Assembly (NCBI GenBank): GCA_018822105.1
Contig: JAHJLB010000035.1
Location: 1-35,779 of the forward strand
Length of the DNA: 35,779 nt
Direction of reading: 5' to 3'
From: Pseudomonadota bacterium
GTDB lineage: Bacteria > Desulfobacterota > Desulfovibrionia > Desulfovibrionales > Desulfovibrionaceae
Under the pieces are notes generated by a model, which ran no database searches, was not told the DNA's origin, and saw nothing but the letters and a program-made list of their open reading frames with translations. A program made the position numbers and the translations under genes. Below are positions 12,937 to 21,236 of this stretch, piece by piece; the stretch's first letter is position 1, and every line of letters starts with the position of its first letter.

Positions 12937-15642
12937 TTACGCCTCCTCGTCCAGGGCGCTCTTCAGGCGCTCCTGCAATGCGGCCAGCTTGGCCTTGGCG
13001 TCTTCCAGGCCCGCGAGCTTCTCGTTCTCCGCGGCCACGATGTCCGCCGGGGCGTTATTGGCGAAGCCCGGCGCCGAGAGCTTGCCCCTGAGCGCGGTCA
13101 ACTGCTTGTCCAGCTTGCCCAGCTCCTTGTCCAGCCGGGCCACCTCGGCCCCGAAGTCCACGACGCCCTTCAGGGGCACGAAGATGCGGCTGCCCTCCAC
13201 CACGGCGGTGCCGCTGGCGCGCGGGCCGGTCCTGCCCGGGCCCATGTCCGCACCGTCGATGCGGGCCAGCTGCCGGATGAGGTGCACGTTGTCCGTGAGC
13301 ACGGCCTGGGCGCCGGGGGCGGCGTCCGCGGTGTCGATGATGAGCGAGAGCTTCTTGGCCGGGTCGATGGTGAGCTCCGTGCGGATGGTGCGCGTCGCCC
13401 CCACCACGCCCTGGAAGAAGGCCATGTCGCGCGCGGCCTGGGAGCTCTTGAGCTGCGGGCGGCGCTCGGGATAGGGCTGCAGGGCCAGCTCCTTGTCTGC
13501 AACGCCGGGCAGCACGCTCCAGATCTCCTGGGTCACGAAGGGCATCACCGGGTGCAGCAGGACCATGGTCTCGGAGAGCACGGTCAAAAGCACCCTGCGC
13601 GTGGCGTCCCTGGCCGCCGCGTCCTCGCCGTAGAGGTCGCCCTTGGCCATCTCAACGAACCAGTCGCAGAACTCGTTCCAGATGAAGCGGTACAGGCTCT
13701 GGGCGATGTCGTTGAAGCGGTATTCCAGGGTGGCGCTCTCCACCTCGTCCTTGAGCTCCTCCAGGCGGTGCAGGATCCAGCGGTTGGCCAGGGGGGCGCT
13801 TACACAGGCATCCTCCAGGCTGACCCCCGGCGCGCCGCCGTCCTCCGGCATGTTCATGAGGGCGAAGCGGGCCGAGTTCCAGATCTTGTTCACGAAGTGG
13901 CGGTAGCCCTCGATGCGCTTCTCGCTGAGCTTGATGTCGCGGCCCATGGCGGCGAAGGCCGTGAGGGTGAAGCGCAGGGAGTCGGTGCCGTATTTGGCGA
14001 TCATCTCCAGGGGGTCGATGACGTTGCCCGTGGACTTGCTCATCTTCTTGCCCTGCTCGTCGCGCACCAGGGCGTGGATGTACACGTCCCGGAAGGGCAC
14101 CTGCTTTTCAAAGTGGATGCCCATCATCATCATGCGCGCCACCCAGAAGAAGAGGATGTCGAACCCGGTGACCAGCACGCTGGTGGGATAAAACGCCTTG
14201 AGCTTGTCCGTGTCCTCCGGCCAGCCCAGGGTGGAGAAGGGCCACAGGGCCGAGGAGAACCAGGTGTCCAGCACGTCGTCTTCCTGGGCCAGCTCCCCGC
14301 CGCATTTGGGGCAGCCCGTCTTCAGGTCGGCCGGGTCCTCGGTCTGGACGATGAGCTCGCCGCAGGCCTGGCAGGTCCAGGCCGGGATGCGGTGGCCCCA
14401 CCAGATCTGGCGGCTGATGCACCAGTCGCGGATGTTGTCCAGCCACTCGAAGTAGGTCTTCTCCCACTGGGCCGGCACGATCCTGGTCTGGCCGGGCACG
14501 GCCTCGCGCGCGGCCTTGGCCAGGGGCGCCACCTTGACGAACCACTGCTCGCTGACGTGGGGCTCGATGACGGACTTGCAGCGGTAGCACTCGCCCACGC
14601 TGTGGTCGTGCTCGGCAATGTCCGCCAGAAGGCCCAGGGCCGTGAGGTCCTCCACCACCTTGTCGCGGCAGGCGCTCTTGGAAAGCCCCTGGTAGGCGGA
14701 CGGCGCGTTCTCGTTCATCAGGCCCTTGTCGTCGATGACGGCGATGACGGGCAGGTTGTGCGTGCGGGCCAGGGCCCAGTCGTTCATGTCGTGGGCCGGG
14801 GTGATCTTGAGCGCGCCCGTGCCGAACTCCATGTCCACGTAAGCGTCGGCGATGACCGGAATCTCTTTGCCCACCAGCGGCAGGGTGACCATCTTGCCCA
14901 CGGCCTGGGCGTAGCGGGGGTCCTCGGGGTGCACGGCCACGGCCACGTCGCCCAGCATGGTCTCGGGCCTGGTGGTGGCCACCACGAGCTCGCCGCTTCC
15001 GTCGGCCAGCGGGTAGCGTATCTGGTAGAGCTTGCCCTTCCTGGGGGCGTGCTCCACCTCGTCGTCGGCCAGGGCCGTGTGGCAGCGGTTGCACCAGTTG
15101 ACGATGTAGTTGCCCTTGTAGATGAGGCCCTCGCCGTACAGGCGCACGAAGACCTCGCGCACGGCCTTGGAAAGGCCCTCGTCCAGGGTGAAGCGCTCCG
15201 CCGTCCAGTCCACCGAGGCGCCCATGCGCCGGATCTGGTTCAGGATGCGGTCGCCGTACTCCTTCTTCCACTCCCACACGCGCTCGATGAACTTCTCGCG
15301 GCCCAGGTCGTCGCGCTTCTTGCCCTCTTTCTTGAGCTGGCGCTCGACAACGTTCTGGGTGGCGATGCCGGCGTGGTCCGTGCCGGGCACCCAAAGCACG
15401 CTTTTGCCCTGCTGGCGCATGAAGCGGCAGAGGATGTCCTGCAGGGTCAGGTTGAGCGCGTGGCCCATGTGCAGCGCGCCCGTGACGTTGGGCGGCGGAA
15501 TGACGATGGAATAGGGCTCCCGCCCGCCTTCCAGGACGGCCTGGGGGTCGGCCCTGAAGGTCTGGTTGTCTTCCCAGTGCTTGCCCCAGCGGGCTTCCAC
15601 GTCGGCAGGCTCGTAGCCCTTGGGCAGGGTGGCGTCGGACAT
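12937..15642 (-). CDS. valS: Valyl-tRNA synthetase
   Basis: A class Ia aminoacyl-tRNA synthetase charging tRNA-Val, 901 residues, the usual length for the bacterial enzyme. The HIGH motif appears as HMGH at 58-61 within PPPNVTGALHMGHAL, and KMSKS is at 533-537. The editing (CP1) domain spans about 200-345 (VATTRPETMLGDVAVAV). Four cysteines at about 424-447 (CQACGEL ... CPKCGGEL) form a zinc-ribbon insert. The C-terminal ~70 residues are the coiled-coil arm (VARLDKELGKLDKQLTALRG). The start is preceded by AAGGAGA. It is first in an operon with the GNAT-cupin gene and cobA-hemD. No T-box leader is visible in the short upstream region. Confidence 0.97.
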   Translation of the reverse strand: MSDATLPKGYEPADVEARWGKHWEDNQTFRADPQAVLEGGREPYSIVIPPPNVTGALHMGHALNLTLQDILCRFMRQQGKSVLWVPGTDHAGIATQNVVERQLKKEGKKRDDLGREKFIERVWEWKKEYGDRILNQIRRMGASVDWTAERFTLDEGLSKAVREVFVRLYGEGLIYKGNYIVNWCNRCHTALADDEVEHAPRKGKLYQIRYPLADGSGELVVATTRPETMLGDVAVAVHPEDPRYAQAVGKMVTLPLVGKEIPVIADAYVDMEFGTGALKITPAHDMNDWALARTHNLPVIAVIDDKGLMNENAPSAYQGLSKSACRDKVVEDLTALGLLADIAEHDHSVGECYRCKSVIEPHVSEQWFVKVAPLAKAAREAVPGQTRIVPAQWEKTYFEWLDNIRDWCISRQIWWGHRIPAWTCQACGELIVQTEDPADLKTGCPKCGGELAQEDDVLDTWFSSALWPFSTLGWPEDTDKLKAFYPTSVLVTGFDILFFWVARMMMMGIHFEKQVPFRDVYIHALVRDEQGKKMSKSTGNVIDPLEMIAKYGTDSLRFTLTAFAAMGRDIKLSEKRIEGYRHFVNKIWNSARFALMNMPEDGGAPGVSLEDACVSAPLANRWILHRLEELKDEVESATLEYRFNDIAQSLYRFIWNEFCDWFVEMAKGDLYGEDAAARDATRRVLLTVLSETMVLLHPVMPFVTQEIWSVLPGVADKELALQPYPERRPQLKSSQAARDMAFFQGVVGATRTIRTELTIDPAKKLSLIIDTADAAPGAQAVLTDNVHLIRQLARIDGADMGPGRTGPRASGTAVVEGSRIFVPLKGVVDFGAEVARLDKELGKLDKQLTALRGKLSAPGFANNAPADIVAAENEKLAGLEDAKAKLAALQERLKSALDEEA

Positions 15643-15675
15643 GTGGCAGGTCTCCTTGGCGCTCGCACGCGGCGG

Positions 15676-15726
15676 TGTCTATTGTCGATGGCCCGCTTGC
15701 CAAGGGGGGCCGGGCGCGGATAGGGT
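15676..15726. promoter_or_regulatory. Overlapping divergent promoters, valS and BPL_N gene
   Basis: A near-palindromic TTGCCAA core (15697-15703) supplies a -35 box on both strands. On the minus strand, TTGGCA, 16 bases, TAGACA (complement of 15676-15681) points to valS. On the plus strand, TTGCCA (15697-15702), 16 bases, GATAGG (15719-15724), or TAGGGT with an 18-base spacer, points to the BPL_N gene. The plus-strand -10 is poor. Confidence 0.4.
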
Positions 15727-15751
15727 GCCGGAAACCTTGGAGGAGCGGAGC

Positions 15752-17110
15752 ATGGCGCGCGTGTTCGTCTTGTGGGATGAATCGCACCTGTGGGGGGTGC
15801 TGGTGCTGCGGGCCTTGCGCGCGCTGGGCACACCCCACGTGATTTTACGCGCACATGACATAGCCGAGGGAGCGCTCGCTGGCAAGTCCGCCCCTTTCGG
15901 CGAATTCAGGGGGGGAGGAGCCCGCTCAGACACATCCGACACCCCCAGCCTGCTCATCGTGCCCGGCGGCTGGGCGCGCGGCCGGGCCGAACGGCTGGGG
16001 CCTGCGGGCATGCAGGCCGTGCGCGACTTTGTGGCCGCCGGCGGGGCCTATCTGGGCTTCTGCGGCGGGGCGGGCCTGGCGCTGACCGGCCCCCGGCGGG
16101 AGGACTCCCTGGACCTCTGCCCCTGGGGCCGCATGGGCTTTGCCGGGCGGCTGCAGCATTTCCTCTCCGGCCCTGTGCGCCTGCGCTGCGACCCCGCAAG
16201 CCCCCTCGGCCCGCCCGGGACCTCCGACATCCTGGCCCCGGTCTGGTGGCCCGCGCAGTTCGCCCCGCCGCCCGCCGGGCGCGACGACGGCGGCGTGCGC
16301 GTGCTGGCGCGCTATGCGGGCCTGGGAGACGACTTCTGGGTGGCGGACCTGAACCTGGCGCTTCTGCCCGAGGAGACACTCACGGACTGGGAGAACCTCT
16401 ACGGCCTGCAGATCCGCCCGGACTTCCTCCAGGGCCGCCCGGCGGTCATCTCCGGCTCTTACGGCGCCGGGCGCTACGTGCTGTCCTACCCGCACCTGGA
16501 GACCCCGGACTCGCCTGAGGCCAACGCCTGGCTGGCGCACCTGCTGCGGCAGTTGACCGATGGCGGAGCGGCCCCCCGCGGAACCGCCGCGGGCCTCATT
16601 CCGCCCTGGCAGGCGGGCCAGGACCCCTGCCTGTGGCCCGACCCGTCCCTCGTGGCGGCGAAAAAAGCGCTTTTGAAAGCCATCGCCGTGGGCGAGAGCC
16701 ACCTGCTCCTGTTCTGGCGCAACCCGTGGCTTCTGGGCTGGCGGCGCGGGCTGCCCGGACCGGGCATCAACAGCGCCTACGCCCTCATCTGCGAGGGCCT
16801 GGCCTGCCCGACCCCGGCCCCCGGCAGCCCCGCCGCAACATACTGGCAAGAGCACGGGCCGGAATTCGCGCGCCTGGCCGAGTTGTTCTGCTCGGCCCTG
16901 TCCGGGCTGCTTCTGGCCGAGAGGCTGGACATGACCGTGCGGGCGGGGGGCGGGGTGGACGGCGCGGACGAGACCTTCAACATGAGCCTGCGCGAAACGC
17001 GCCGGGCGCTCTTCGGCGCGGCCCCGGCCCTGGGCGGGCTGTGCGGGGAGCTACTGGGGCGGCTGGAGGAGCTCTGCGCCAGGCTGTGGGCCGGGCCGCC
17101 CGACGCCTAG
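15752..17110 (+). CDS. BPL_N (biotin-protein ligase N-terminal, amidotransferase-like) domain protein
   Basis: A 452-residue cytoplasmic protein whose first ~300 residues have a class-I glutamine-amidotransferase-like fold. MARVFVLWDESHLWGVLVL is followed by LLIVPGGWARGRAE, then GGAYLGFCGGAGLAL, in which Cys104 sits in the nucleophile elbow, then GRPAVISGSYGAGRYVLSYP, where a catalytic-type histidine and its partner would be near PHLE. This matches the BPL_N family, which despite its name often lacks any biotin ligase domain; none is seen here. The remaining ~150 residues (helical, acidic) are unassigned. The start follows GGAGGAGCGGAGC. It is divergent from valS, and the acyltransferase gene follows after 62 bases. 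The substrate is unknown. Confidence 0.75.
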   Translation: MARVFVLWDESHLWGVLVLRALRALGTPHVILRAHDIAEGALAGKSAPFGEFRGGGARSDTSDTPSLLIVPGGWARGRAERLGPAGMQAVRDFVAAGGAYLGFCGGAGLALTGPRREDSLDLCPWGRMGFAGRLQHFLSGPVRLRCDPASPLGPPGTSDILAPVWWPAQFAPPPAGRDDGGVRVLARYAGLGDDFWVADLNLALLPEETLTDWENLYGLQIRPDFLQGRPAVISGSYGAGRYVLSYPHLETPDSPEANAWLAHLLRQLTDGGAAPRGTAAGLIPPWQAGQDPCLWPDPSLVAAKKALLKAIAVGESHLLLFWRNPWLLGWRRGLPGPGINSAYALICEGLACPTPAPGSPAATYWQEHGPEFARLAELFCSALSGLLLAERLDMTVRAGGGVDGADETFNMSLRETRRALFGAAPALGGLCGELLGRLEELCARLWAGPPDA

Positions 17111-17172
17111 GGCATTGGCCTGGCAAAATTTCGCCGACCGCCGGGAGCCTTGAGCACCGAGCCGGAGCGCAC

Positions 17173-18249
17173 ATGATACCTCGTGAATCCTCGCAGCGCC
17201 TTGACCTCATCCGGTTCCCGCTCATCGTGGGCATCGTGTTCCTGCACAACTACGAGGCCAAGGTCGCCCTGAGCGTCGGGGACATGGGCATCGCCCAGCC
17301 CCACCAGCTCGAACACTTCGTCCGGACCCTCATCTCCCAGGGCCTGGCGAGGGTGGCGGTGCCGTTCTTCTTCCTGATGTCCGGGTATCTGTTCTTCGCC
17401 GGCGCGGCGTTCTCGAGACACGTCTACCTGAACAAGCTTTGCACGCGCGCCAGAACGCTTCTGCTTCCCTTCCTGTTCTGGAACCTCCTGACGCTTGCAG
17501 TCGTCGCCCTGGCCCAGGCGCTGCCCGCGACGCAGGCGTTTCTTTCCGGAAACAGCGCGGCCATAGCGGGCTACAGGCCCCTTGACCATGTCGCCGCCAT
17601 ATTCGGCATCGGCAGATACCCCATAGCCTACCACCTCTGGTTCATCAGGGACCTCATGATCCTGGTGCTGCTCGCGCCAGCCATACACTACGCCAACAAG
17701 ATCTCCGCGGCAGTGCTCCTCACGACATTGGCCGTCTGCTGGCTTGCGCCCGCCTGGCCCTTCGACGCCCCCCGCACGGACGCCGCGCTGTTTTTCTGCT
17801 TCGGCGCCTTTCTCGGCTCCAGGGGGTACGACATCTTCCTGTTCGACAAGTTCTGGGCCATATGCGCACTGCTGTACGTCCCCCTCGTCGTCTACCATTC
17901 CATCGTTCCGGAAAGCATGGTTCCCCTGTATTCCAGAAAAATCGAGGTGACCCTCGGCATGCTCGTGGCCATGTTCCTCACAAAGCGCGCCGCGGCTGCG
18001 CCACGCGTGAAAGAGCTGCTGCTCTCCCTTAGCGGCGCGAGCTTCTTCGTCTATGCCAGCCACGAGCCGCTTCTGACCATCTCCCGCAAGGTCGCTTACA
18101 GATACCTGGCGCCGGAATCCTCCCTGCTGTCGCTGAGCCTGTATTTCATGATCCCAGCGGCGGTAATCGCCTTCCAGCTGCTCTTCTACCGCAGGCTTGC
18201 CGCGTGTTTTCCGGGCTTCGCCAGCGCCATCACAGGCGGGCGCAAATGA
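17173..18249 (+). CDS. Integral-membrane acyltransferase, family 3 (OafA-like)
   Basis: A 358-residue polytopic protein with about ten hydrophobic segments. The family-3 acyltransferase signature is near the N-terminus: RLDLIRFPLIVGIVFLHNY, with the conserved Arg and His, then VAVPFFFLMSGYLFF. YPIAYHLWFIRDLMILVLL and the late SLSGASFFVYASHEPLL (His in the last core motif) also fit. Such enzymes move acetyl or succinyl groups from the cytoplasm to surface sugars, exopolysaccharide or peptidoglycan; the target here is unknown. The ATG at 17173 follows CCGGAGCGCAC and gives the family's standard N-terminus. The open frame upstream of it merely overlaps the previous gene. Codon use is slightly less biased than in the neighbours. 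Confidence 0.9.
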   Translation: MIPRESSQRLDLIRFPLIVGIVFLHNYEAKVALSVGDMGIAQPHQLEHFVRTLISQGLARVAVPFFFLMSGYLFFAGAAFSRHVYLNKLCTRARTLLLPFLFWNLLTLAVVALAQALPATQAFLSGNSAAIAGYRPLDHVAAIFGIGRYPIAYHLWFIRDLMILVLLAPAIHYANKISAAVLLTTLAVCWLAPAWPFDAPRTDAALFFCFGAFLGSRGYDIFLFDKFWAICALLYVPLVVYHSIVPESMVPLYSRKIEVTLGMLVAMFLTKRAAAAPRVKELLLSLSGASFFVYASHEPLLTISRKVAYRYLAPESSLLSLSLYFMIPAAVIAFQLLFYRRLAACFPGFASAITGGRK

Positions 18250-18276
18250 GGCCGGCGGCCCCGGGCCCGACAAACC

Positions 18277-18312
18277 AAAAGCCCCCGCCTCATTGCTGAG
18301 CCGGGGGCTTTT
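18277..18312. terminator. Bidirectional terminator after the acyltransferase gene
   Basis: A perfect 11-bp stem (AAAAGCCCCCG at 18277-18287; CGGGGGCTTTT at 18302-18312) with a 14-base loop. T-rich tracts follow on both strands. It serves the acyltransferase gene on the plus strand and the 27-residue membrane-protein gene on the minus strand. Confidence 0.85.
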
Positions 18313-18336
18313 CCTTCCCTCCGTCCGTCCGCCCGC

Positions 18337-18420
18337 CTAGAACCACCAGTAGTAGATGACGAGCACCAGGATGACGTTGAACGGAATGACGATGTACAGG
18401 ATCAGGTCGCGCTTGTTCAT
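18337..18420 (-). CDS. 27-residue single-span membrane protein (small ORF)
   Basis: A short gene encoding 27 residues. It begins MNKRDLIL, has a continuous hydrophobic span of about 18 residues (YIVIPFNVILVLVIYYWW) and ends WWF. A positive N-terminus (Lys3, Arg4) followed by one transmembrane helix predicts N-in topology. Support for its being real: an AAGGGGGGAGCC ribosome site directly before ATG, a sigma-70-like promoter upstream, a terminator just after the stop, and an arrangement that fills the gap between the acyltransferase and ald. I recognise no family; size and topology recall accessory subunits such as CydX or KdpF, but no partner gene is adjacent. The coding call is an inference from signals, since the length gives no statistical support. 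Confidence 0.7.
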   Translation of the reverse strand: MNKRDLILYIVIPFNVILVLVIYYWWF

Positions 18421-18438
18421 GGCTCCCCCCTTGGCCCC

Positions 18439-18466
18439 AGGATACAGCATTGGCGCCAGGAGGCAA
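18439..18466 (-). promoter_or_regulatory. Promoter of the 27-residue membrane-protein gene
   Basis: On the minus strand, TTGCCT (complement of 18461-18466), 16 bases, TATCCT (complement of 18439-18444) lies 18 bases before the start codon at 18420. This would leave a leader of roughly a dozen bases holding the ribosome site. Confidence 0.5.
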
Positions 18467-18519
18467 GGGGGGGGCGCGCAGGAAGCCGGATCGCCCCGGG
18501 CGCGTTCGGGGCGAAATAC

Positions 18520-18548
18520 GGCCCCCGCTCCGGTCCGGGGCGGGGGCC
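18520..18548 (-). terminator. Terminator of the lrp-ald operon
   Basis: A 9-bp perfect stem (GGCCCCCGC at 18520-18528; GCGGGGGCC at 18540-18548), flanked by further G/C pairing, lies 26 bases past the ald stop. On the minus strand it is followed by GTATTTCGCC, a weak T tract. Confidence 0.7.
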
Positions 18549-18574
18549 TTGTCCTGCGCGGGCCGGGCTGGGGC

Positions 18575-19684
18575 CTAGGCCAGGGCCTGGGCCGGGGTGA
18601 TGGCCGGGATGCCCAGGGCCTCGCCCACGGCCGGGCAGGTGAGGCTGCCCTTGCAGGTGTTCAGGCCCAGGGCCAGGGCGCCGTCCTCGCGCAGGGCGTC
18701 CAGGCCCTTGTTGGCCAGCTTGAGGGCGTAGGGCAGGGTCTGGTTGACCAGGGCGAAGGTGCTGGTGCGCGGCACGGCGCCGGGCATGTTGGCCACGCCG
18801 TAGTGCACCACGCCGTCCACCACGTAGGTCGGGTTGTCGTGGGTGGTGGCGTGGATGGTCTCCACGCAGCCGCCCTGGTCCACGGCCACGTCCACGATGA
18901 CCGCGCCCTCGCGCATGGTGCCGATCATCTCGCGGGTGATGAGGTGCGGGGCCTTGGCCCCGGGCACCAGCACCGCGCCGATGACCAGGTCGGCCTCCCT
19001 CACGGCCGCGCGAAGATTCGGGTCGCTGGAGGTCATGGTCACGATGCGCGAGGCGAAGATGTCGTCCAGGTACTGCATGCGGGCGTGGTTCACGTCGAAC
19101 ACGGTGACGCGCGCGCCCAGGCCCACGGCGATCTTGGCCGCATTGGTGCCCACCACGCCGCCGCCGATGATGGCCACGTTGGCCGGGGCCACGCCCGGCA
19201 CCCCGCCCAGGAGCATGCCGCGCCCGCCCTGGCTCTTCTCCAGCGCGTGCGCGCCCACCTGGGGGGCCATGCGCCCGGCCACCTCGCTCATGGGCAGGAG
19301 CAGCGGCAGGGAGCAGTCCGGCAGCTGCACGGTCTCGTAGGCGATGCCCGTGGTGCCGGAGGCCAGCAGGGCCTTGGTCTGGGCCTCGTCCGCGGCCAGG
19401 TGCAGGTAGGTGAACAGGAGCAGGTCGCTGCGCAGGAAGCGGTACTCCGCGGCCATGGGCTCCTTGACCTTGATGACCATCTGCGCGGCCCAGGCCTCGG
19501 AGGCCGTCTCCACGAGCCTGGCGCCGGCGCTCGCGTACTCCATGTCGGACAGGCCGGAACCCAGGCCCGCGCCGCGCTGCACCAGAACGATGTGGCCGCG
19601 CCGCACCAGGGTCTCCACCGCTCCGGGGGTCATGGACACCCGGTTCTCCAGCGTCTTGATCTCCTTGGGGATGCCGATGATCAT
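18575..19684 (-). CDS. ald: Alanine dehydrogenase
   Basis: NAD-dependent oxidative deamination of L-alanine to pyruvate and ammonium (reversible). The 369-residue length is standard. The N-terminal catalytic domain has [20 protein letters not shown] and [13 protein letters not shown], with FTYLHLAAD carrying the active-site His. The Rossmann NAD-binding motif is [20 protein letters not shown], followed by VTVFDVN. The Ald/PNT signature region [19 protein letters not shown] and [11 protein letters not shown] are intact. The ATG overlaps the stop of the upstream Lrp/AsnC regulator (ATGA), so the two are translationally coupled. In a sulfate reducer this would feed alanine carbon to pyruvate oxidation; that is inference. 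Confidence 0.96.
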   Translation of the reverse strand: MIIGIPKEIKTLENRVSMTPGAVETLVRRGHIVLVQRGAGLGSGLSDMEYASAGARLVETASEAWAAQMVIKVKEPMAAEYRFLRSDLLLFTYLHLAADEAQTKALLASGTTGIAYETVQLPDCSLPLLLPMSEVAGRMAPQVGAHALEKSQGGRGMLLGGVPGVAPANVAIIGGGVVGTNAAKIAVGLGARVTVFDVNHARMQYLDDIFASRIVTMTSSDPNLRAAVREADLVIGAVLVPGAKAPHLITREMIGTMREGAVIVDVAVDQGGCVETIHATTHDNPTYVVDGVVHYGVANMPGAVPRTSTFALVNQTLPYALKLANKGLDALREDGALALGLNTCKGSLTCPAVGEALGIPAITPAQALA

Positions 19685-20211
19685 GGCTGTTCCTCGCTTT
19701 TTGTTTGGGTGTTCTCGGCGGTCTTCGTGTTTTCGGCAAACCAGGTGCGCGCGCCCCGGGGCAGGGGGATCCATTTGCGCCGCGCCTTCATGACCACAAA
19801 GGACTCGCTGGAGGCGATGCCGCCCACCCCAGACAGGTCGCGGTCCAGAAAGCCGTAGAGCCCGGAGATGTCCTCGCCGAGCACGATCTCCACCAGGATG
19901 TCGTAGCGCCCGGTGACCACGGCGGCCCAGTTCACGTCGGGCAGATCGGCGATCTCCGTGAGCTTCTTGTCCAGCTGCATGTGGCTCATGAGCTTGATGC
20001 CCACCAGGGCCACGGTGAGGCCCTTGATCTGGAAGGGGTCCACCATGCCGGCCACGCGCAGGAGCCCCTGGCTGATGAGGCTTTTCATGCGCGTGCGGAT
20101 GGTGGGCGCGGTGACGCCCAGGCGCTCGGCCAGCTCGCCCGCGCCGGCCTGCCCGTCCTCGGCCAGGGCGGCCAGGATGCGCCGGTCTGCCGTGTCCAAT
20201 ATTTTCACCAT
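19681..20211 (-). CDS. Lrp/AsnC-family transcriptional regulator (probable ald regulator)
   Basis: A 176-residue regulator. An N-terminal winged helix-turn-helix (ILDTADRRILAALAEDGQ, then ELAERLGVTAPTIRTRMKSL) is joined to an AsnC-type RAM effector-binding domain (VALVGIKLMSHM, VNWAAVVTGRYDILVEIVLG, GIASSESFVVMKARRKW). About 25 extra residues follow the usual end. The start at 20211 has GGAGG nine bases upstream; a Met at 20256 would add 15 residues but lies within the promoter. Overlap with ald strongly implies alanine-responsive control of that operon, as known for AldR/ald pairs in other bacteria. Direct repeats across its promoter suggest autoregulation. Confidence 0.92.
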   Translation of the reverse strand: MVKILDTADRRILAALAEDGQAGAGELAERLGVTAPTIRTRMKSLISQGLLRVAGMVDPFQIKGLTVALVGIKLMSHMQLDKKLTEIADLPDVNWAAVVTGRYDILVEIVLGEDISGLYGFLDRDLSGVGGIASSESFVVMKARRKWIPLPRGARTWFAENTKTAENTQTKSEEQP

Positions 20212-20235
20212 CCGCGCATTCCTCCATTTAAAATT

Positions 20236-20290
20236 TTGCATTCCGAAAAATTGCACTTAATAAATATTGCATCCGCATAATATATGTCAA
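20236..20290 (-). promoter_or_regulatory. lrp-ald promoter with three TTGCA-type operator repeats
   Basis: On the minus strand, a perfect -35 TTGACA (complement of 20285-20290), 18 bases and -10 TATTTA (complement of 20261-20266) drive lrp-ald. Three copies of TTGCA (plus strand 20236-20240, 20251-20255, 20267-20271) at 15- and 16-base intervals surround the -10 and start site. The segment is much more AT-rich than its surroundings. Lrp-type proteins bind phased AT-rich repeats of this sort. Confidence 0.6.
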
Positions 20291-20411
20291 GAGGAAGATC
20301 TTCTGACCTTCATCCCGCCTGGCGGGCGCGCCTTGTGGGAGGTGCGCATTTGGTGTAGCGTTCCTCGGACCCCTGGTCCCATTCACCCTGTCCAAGCTCA
20401 GGAGGCTACCT

Positions 20412-21116
20412 GTGGCGCCCGAAGTCCGTCTGCTTTCCGTGGCCGAAATCGCCCGCAGGCTGGGTGTGCCTGAATCCACCGTGCACTACTGGAAGAACCG
20501 CTTCGCCCAGCACCTGCCCAGCCAGGGCTCGGGCCGCCAGAAGCGCTTCCGGCCCGAGGCCGTGGATGTGTTCCGCGTCATCGCCGAGATGTTCAGCCTG
20601 GGCCACAGCACCCAGGACGTCATGGAGACGCTGGGCAAGCGCTTCCCGCTCACCGCCGCCCTGGACGGGGACGCCTATGCCGCCGGGTCCTTCAGCGAGA
20701 CGGGCGGCTCCTTCGCGCACCGCGACCCGCCCCAGGAGCACCCCGCCATGGCCGACACGGCCCTGCGCATGGCCGCAGCCATGGGCAAGGAGATGGGCCT
20801 GGAGATCGCGCGCAGCATCGGCGAAGGCCTGCGCCAGCTGAGCCGCGGCCCGGCCCAGGACGCCCTGGACGCCGGGGAGGGCGCGCCCGCCCTGCCGTCC
20901 CTGGACGCCGGGCAGCTTGAAGCCATCAGGTCCGCCGTGGACCTGAGCTGCTCGCGCATGGACGCCCAGTCCGGCGAGGTGGAGCGCGTGGCCCAGGAGA
21001 ACGCCGACCTCAAGACCAAGCTCTCCGTGCTGGAGGCCGAATTGATCCGCCTGCGCAAGGACCGCCGGGAAATGGAGAAATACCTCCTTGACAAGATAAA
21101 GAGCATGGCTACCTAA
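20412..21116 (+). CDS. MerR-like helix-turn-helix regulator with C-terminal coiled coil
   Basis: A 234-residue protein starting at GTG with AGGAGG five bases upstream. Residues ~5-75 are a MerR-type winged helix (LLSVAEIARRLGVPESTVHYW, QKRFRPEAVDVFRVIAEMF, with LGHSTQDVMETLGKRFP as the wing-helix). Residues 75-165 are low-complexity and Ala/Gly-rich. The last ~50 residues are a predicted coiled coil (VERVAQENADLKTKLSVLEA ... RLRKDRREMEKYLLDKI), probably for dimerisation. No metal-binding cysteines typical of MerR sensors are present at the C-terminus, so the signal is unknown. It is divergent from lrp-ald and upstream of htpG, but a hairpin separates it from htpG. Confidence 0.85.
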   Translation: MAPEVRLLSVAEIARRLGVPESTVHYWKNRFAQHLPSQGSGRQKRFRPEAVDVFRVIAEMFSLGHSTQDVMETLGKRFPLTAALDGDAYAAGSFSETGGSFAHRDPPQEHPAMADTALRMAAAMGKEMGLEIARSIGEGLRQLSRGPAQDALDAGEGAPALPSLDAGQLEAIRSAVDLSCSRMDAQSGEVERVAQENADLKTKLSVLEAELIRLRKDRREMEKYLLDKIKSMAT

Positions 21117-21177
21117 TCCAGGTCGGGGGACGCCACACCCCCCGCAAGACGGCCTTCTCTCCTCCATTAGCCCTGCC

Positions 21178-21202
21178 AAGGCCCCGCTTTTTGCGGGGCC
21201 TT
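21178..21202 (+). terminator. Terminator after the MerR-like gene
   Basis: A perfect 10-bp stem AAGGCCCCGC (21178-21187) / GCGGGGCCTT (21193-21202) with a TTTTT loop. The stem itself ends in TT, but no long T tract follows. It lies 35 bases before the htpG start codon. Confidence 0.65.
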
Positions 21203-21236
21203 GTGCGGTTGAAAGACCATCTGCAAGGAGATCCAC

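Noticed and set aside
16633-17172. 180-codon N-terminal extension of the acyltransferase frame
   Set aside because: It overlaps the BPL_N gene, is Arg/Gly-rich, and the family N-terminus begins at the Met at 17173 with its own ribosome site.
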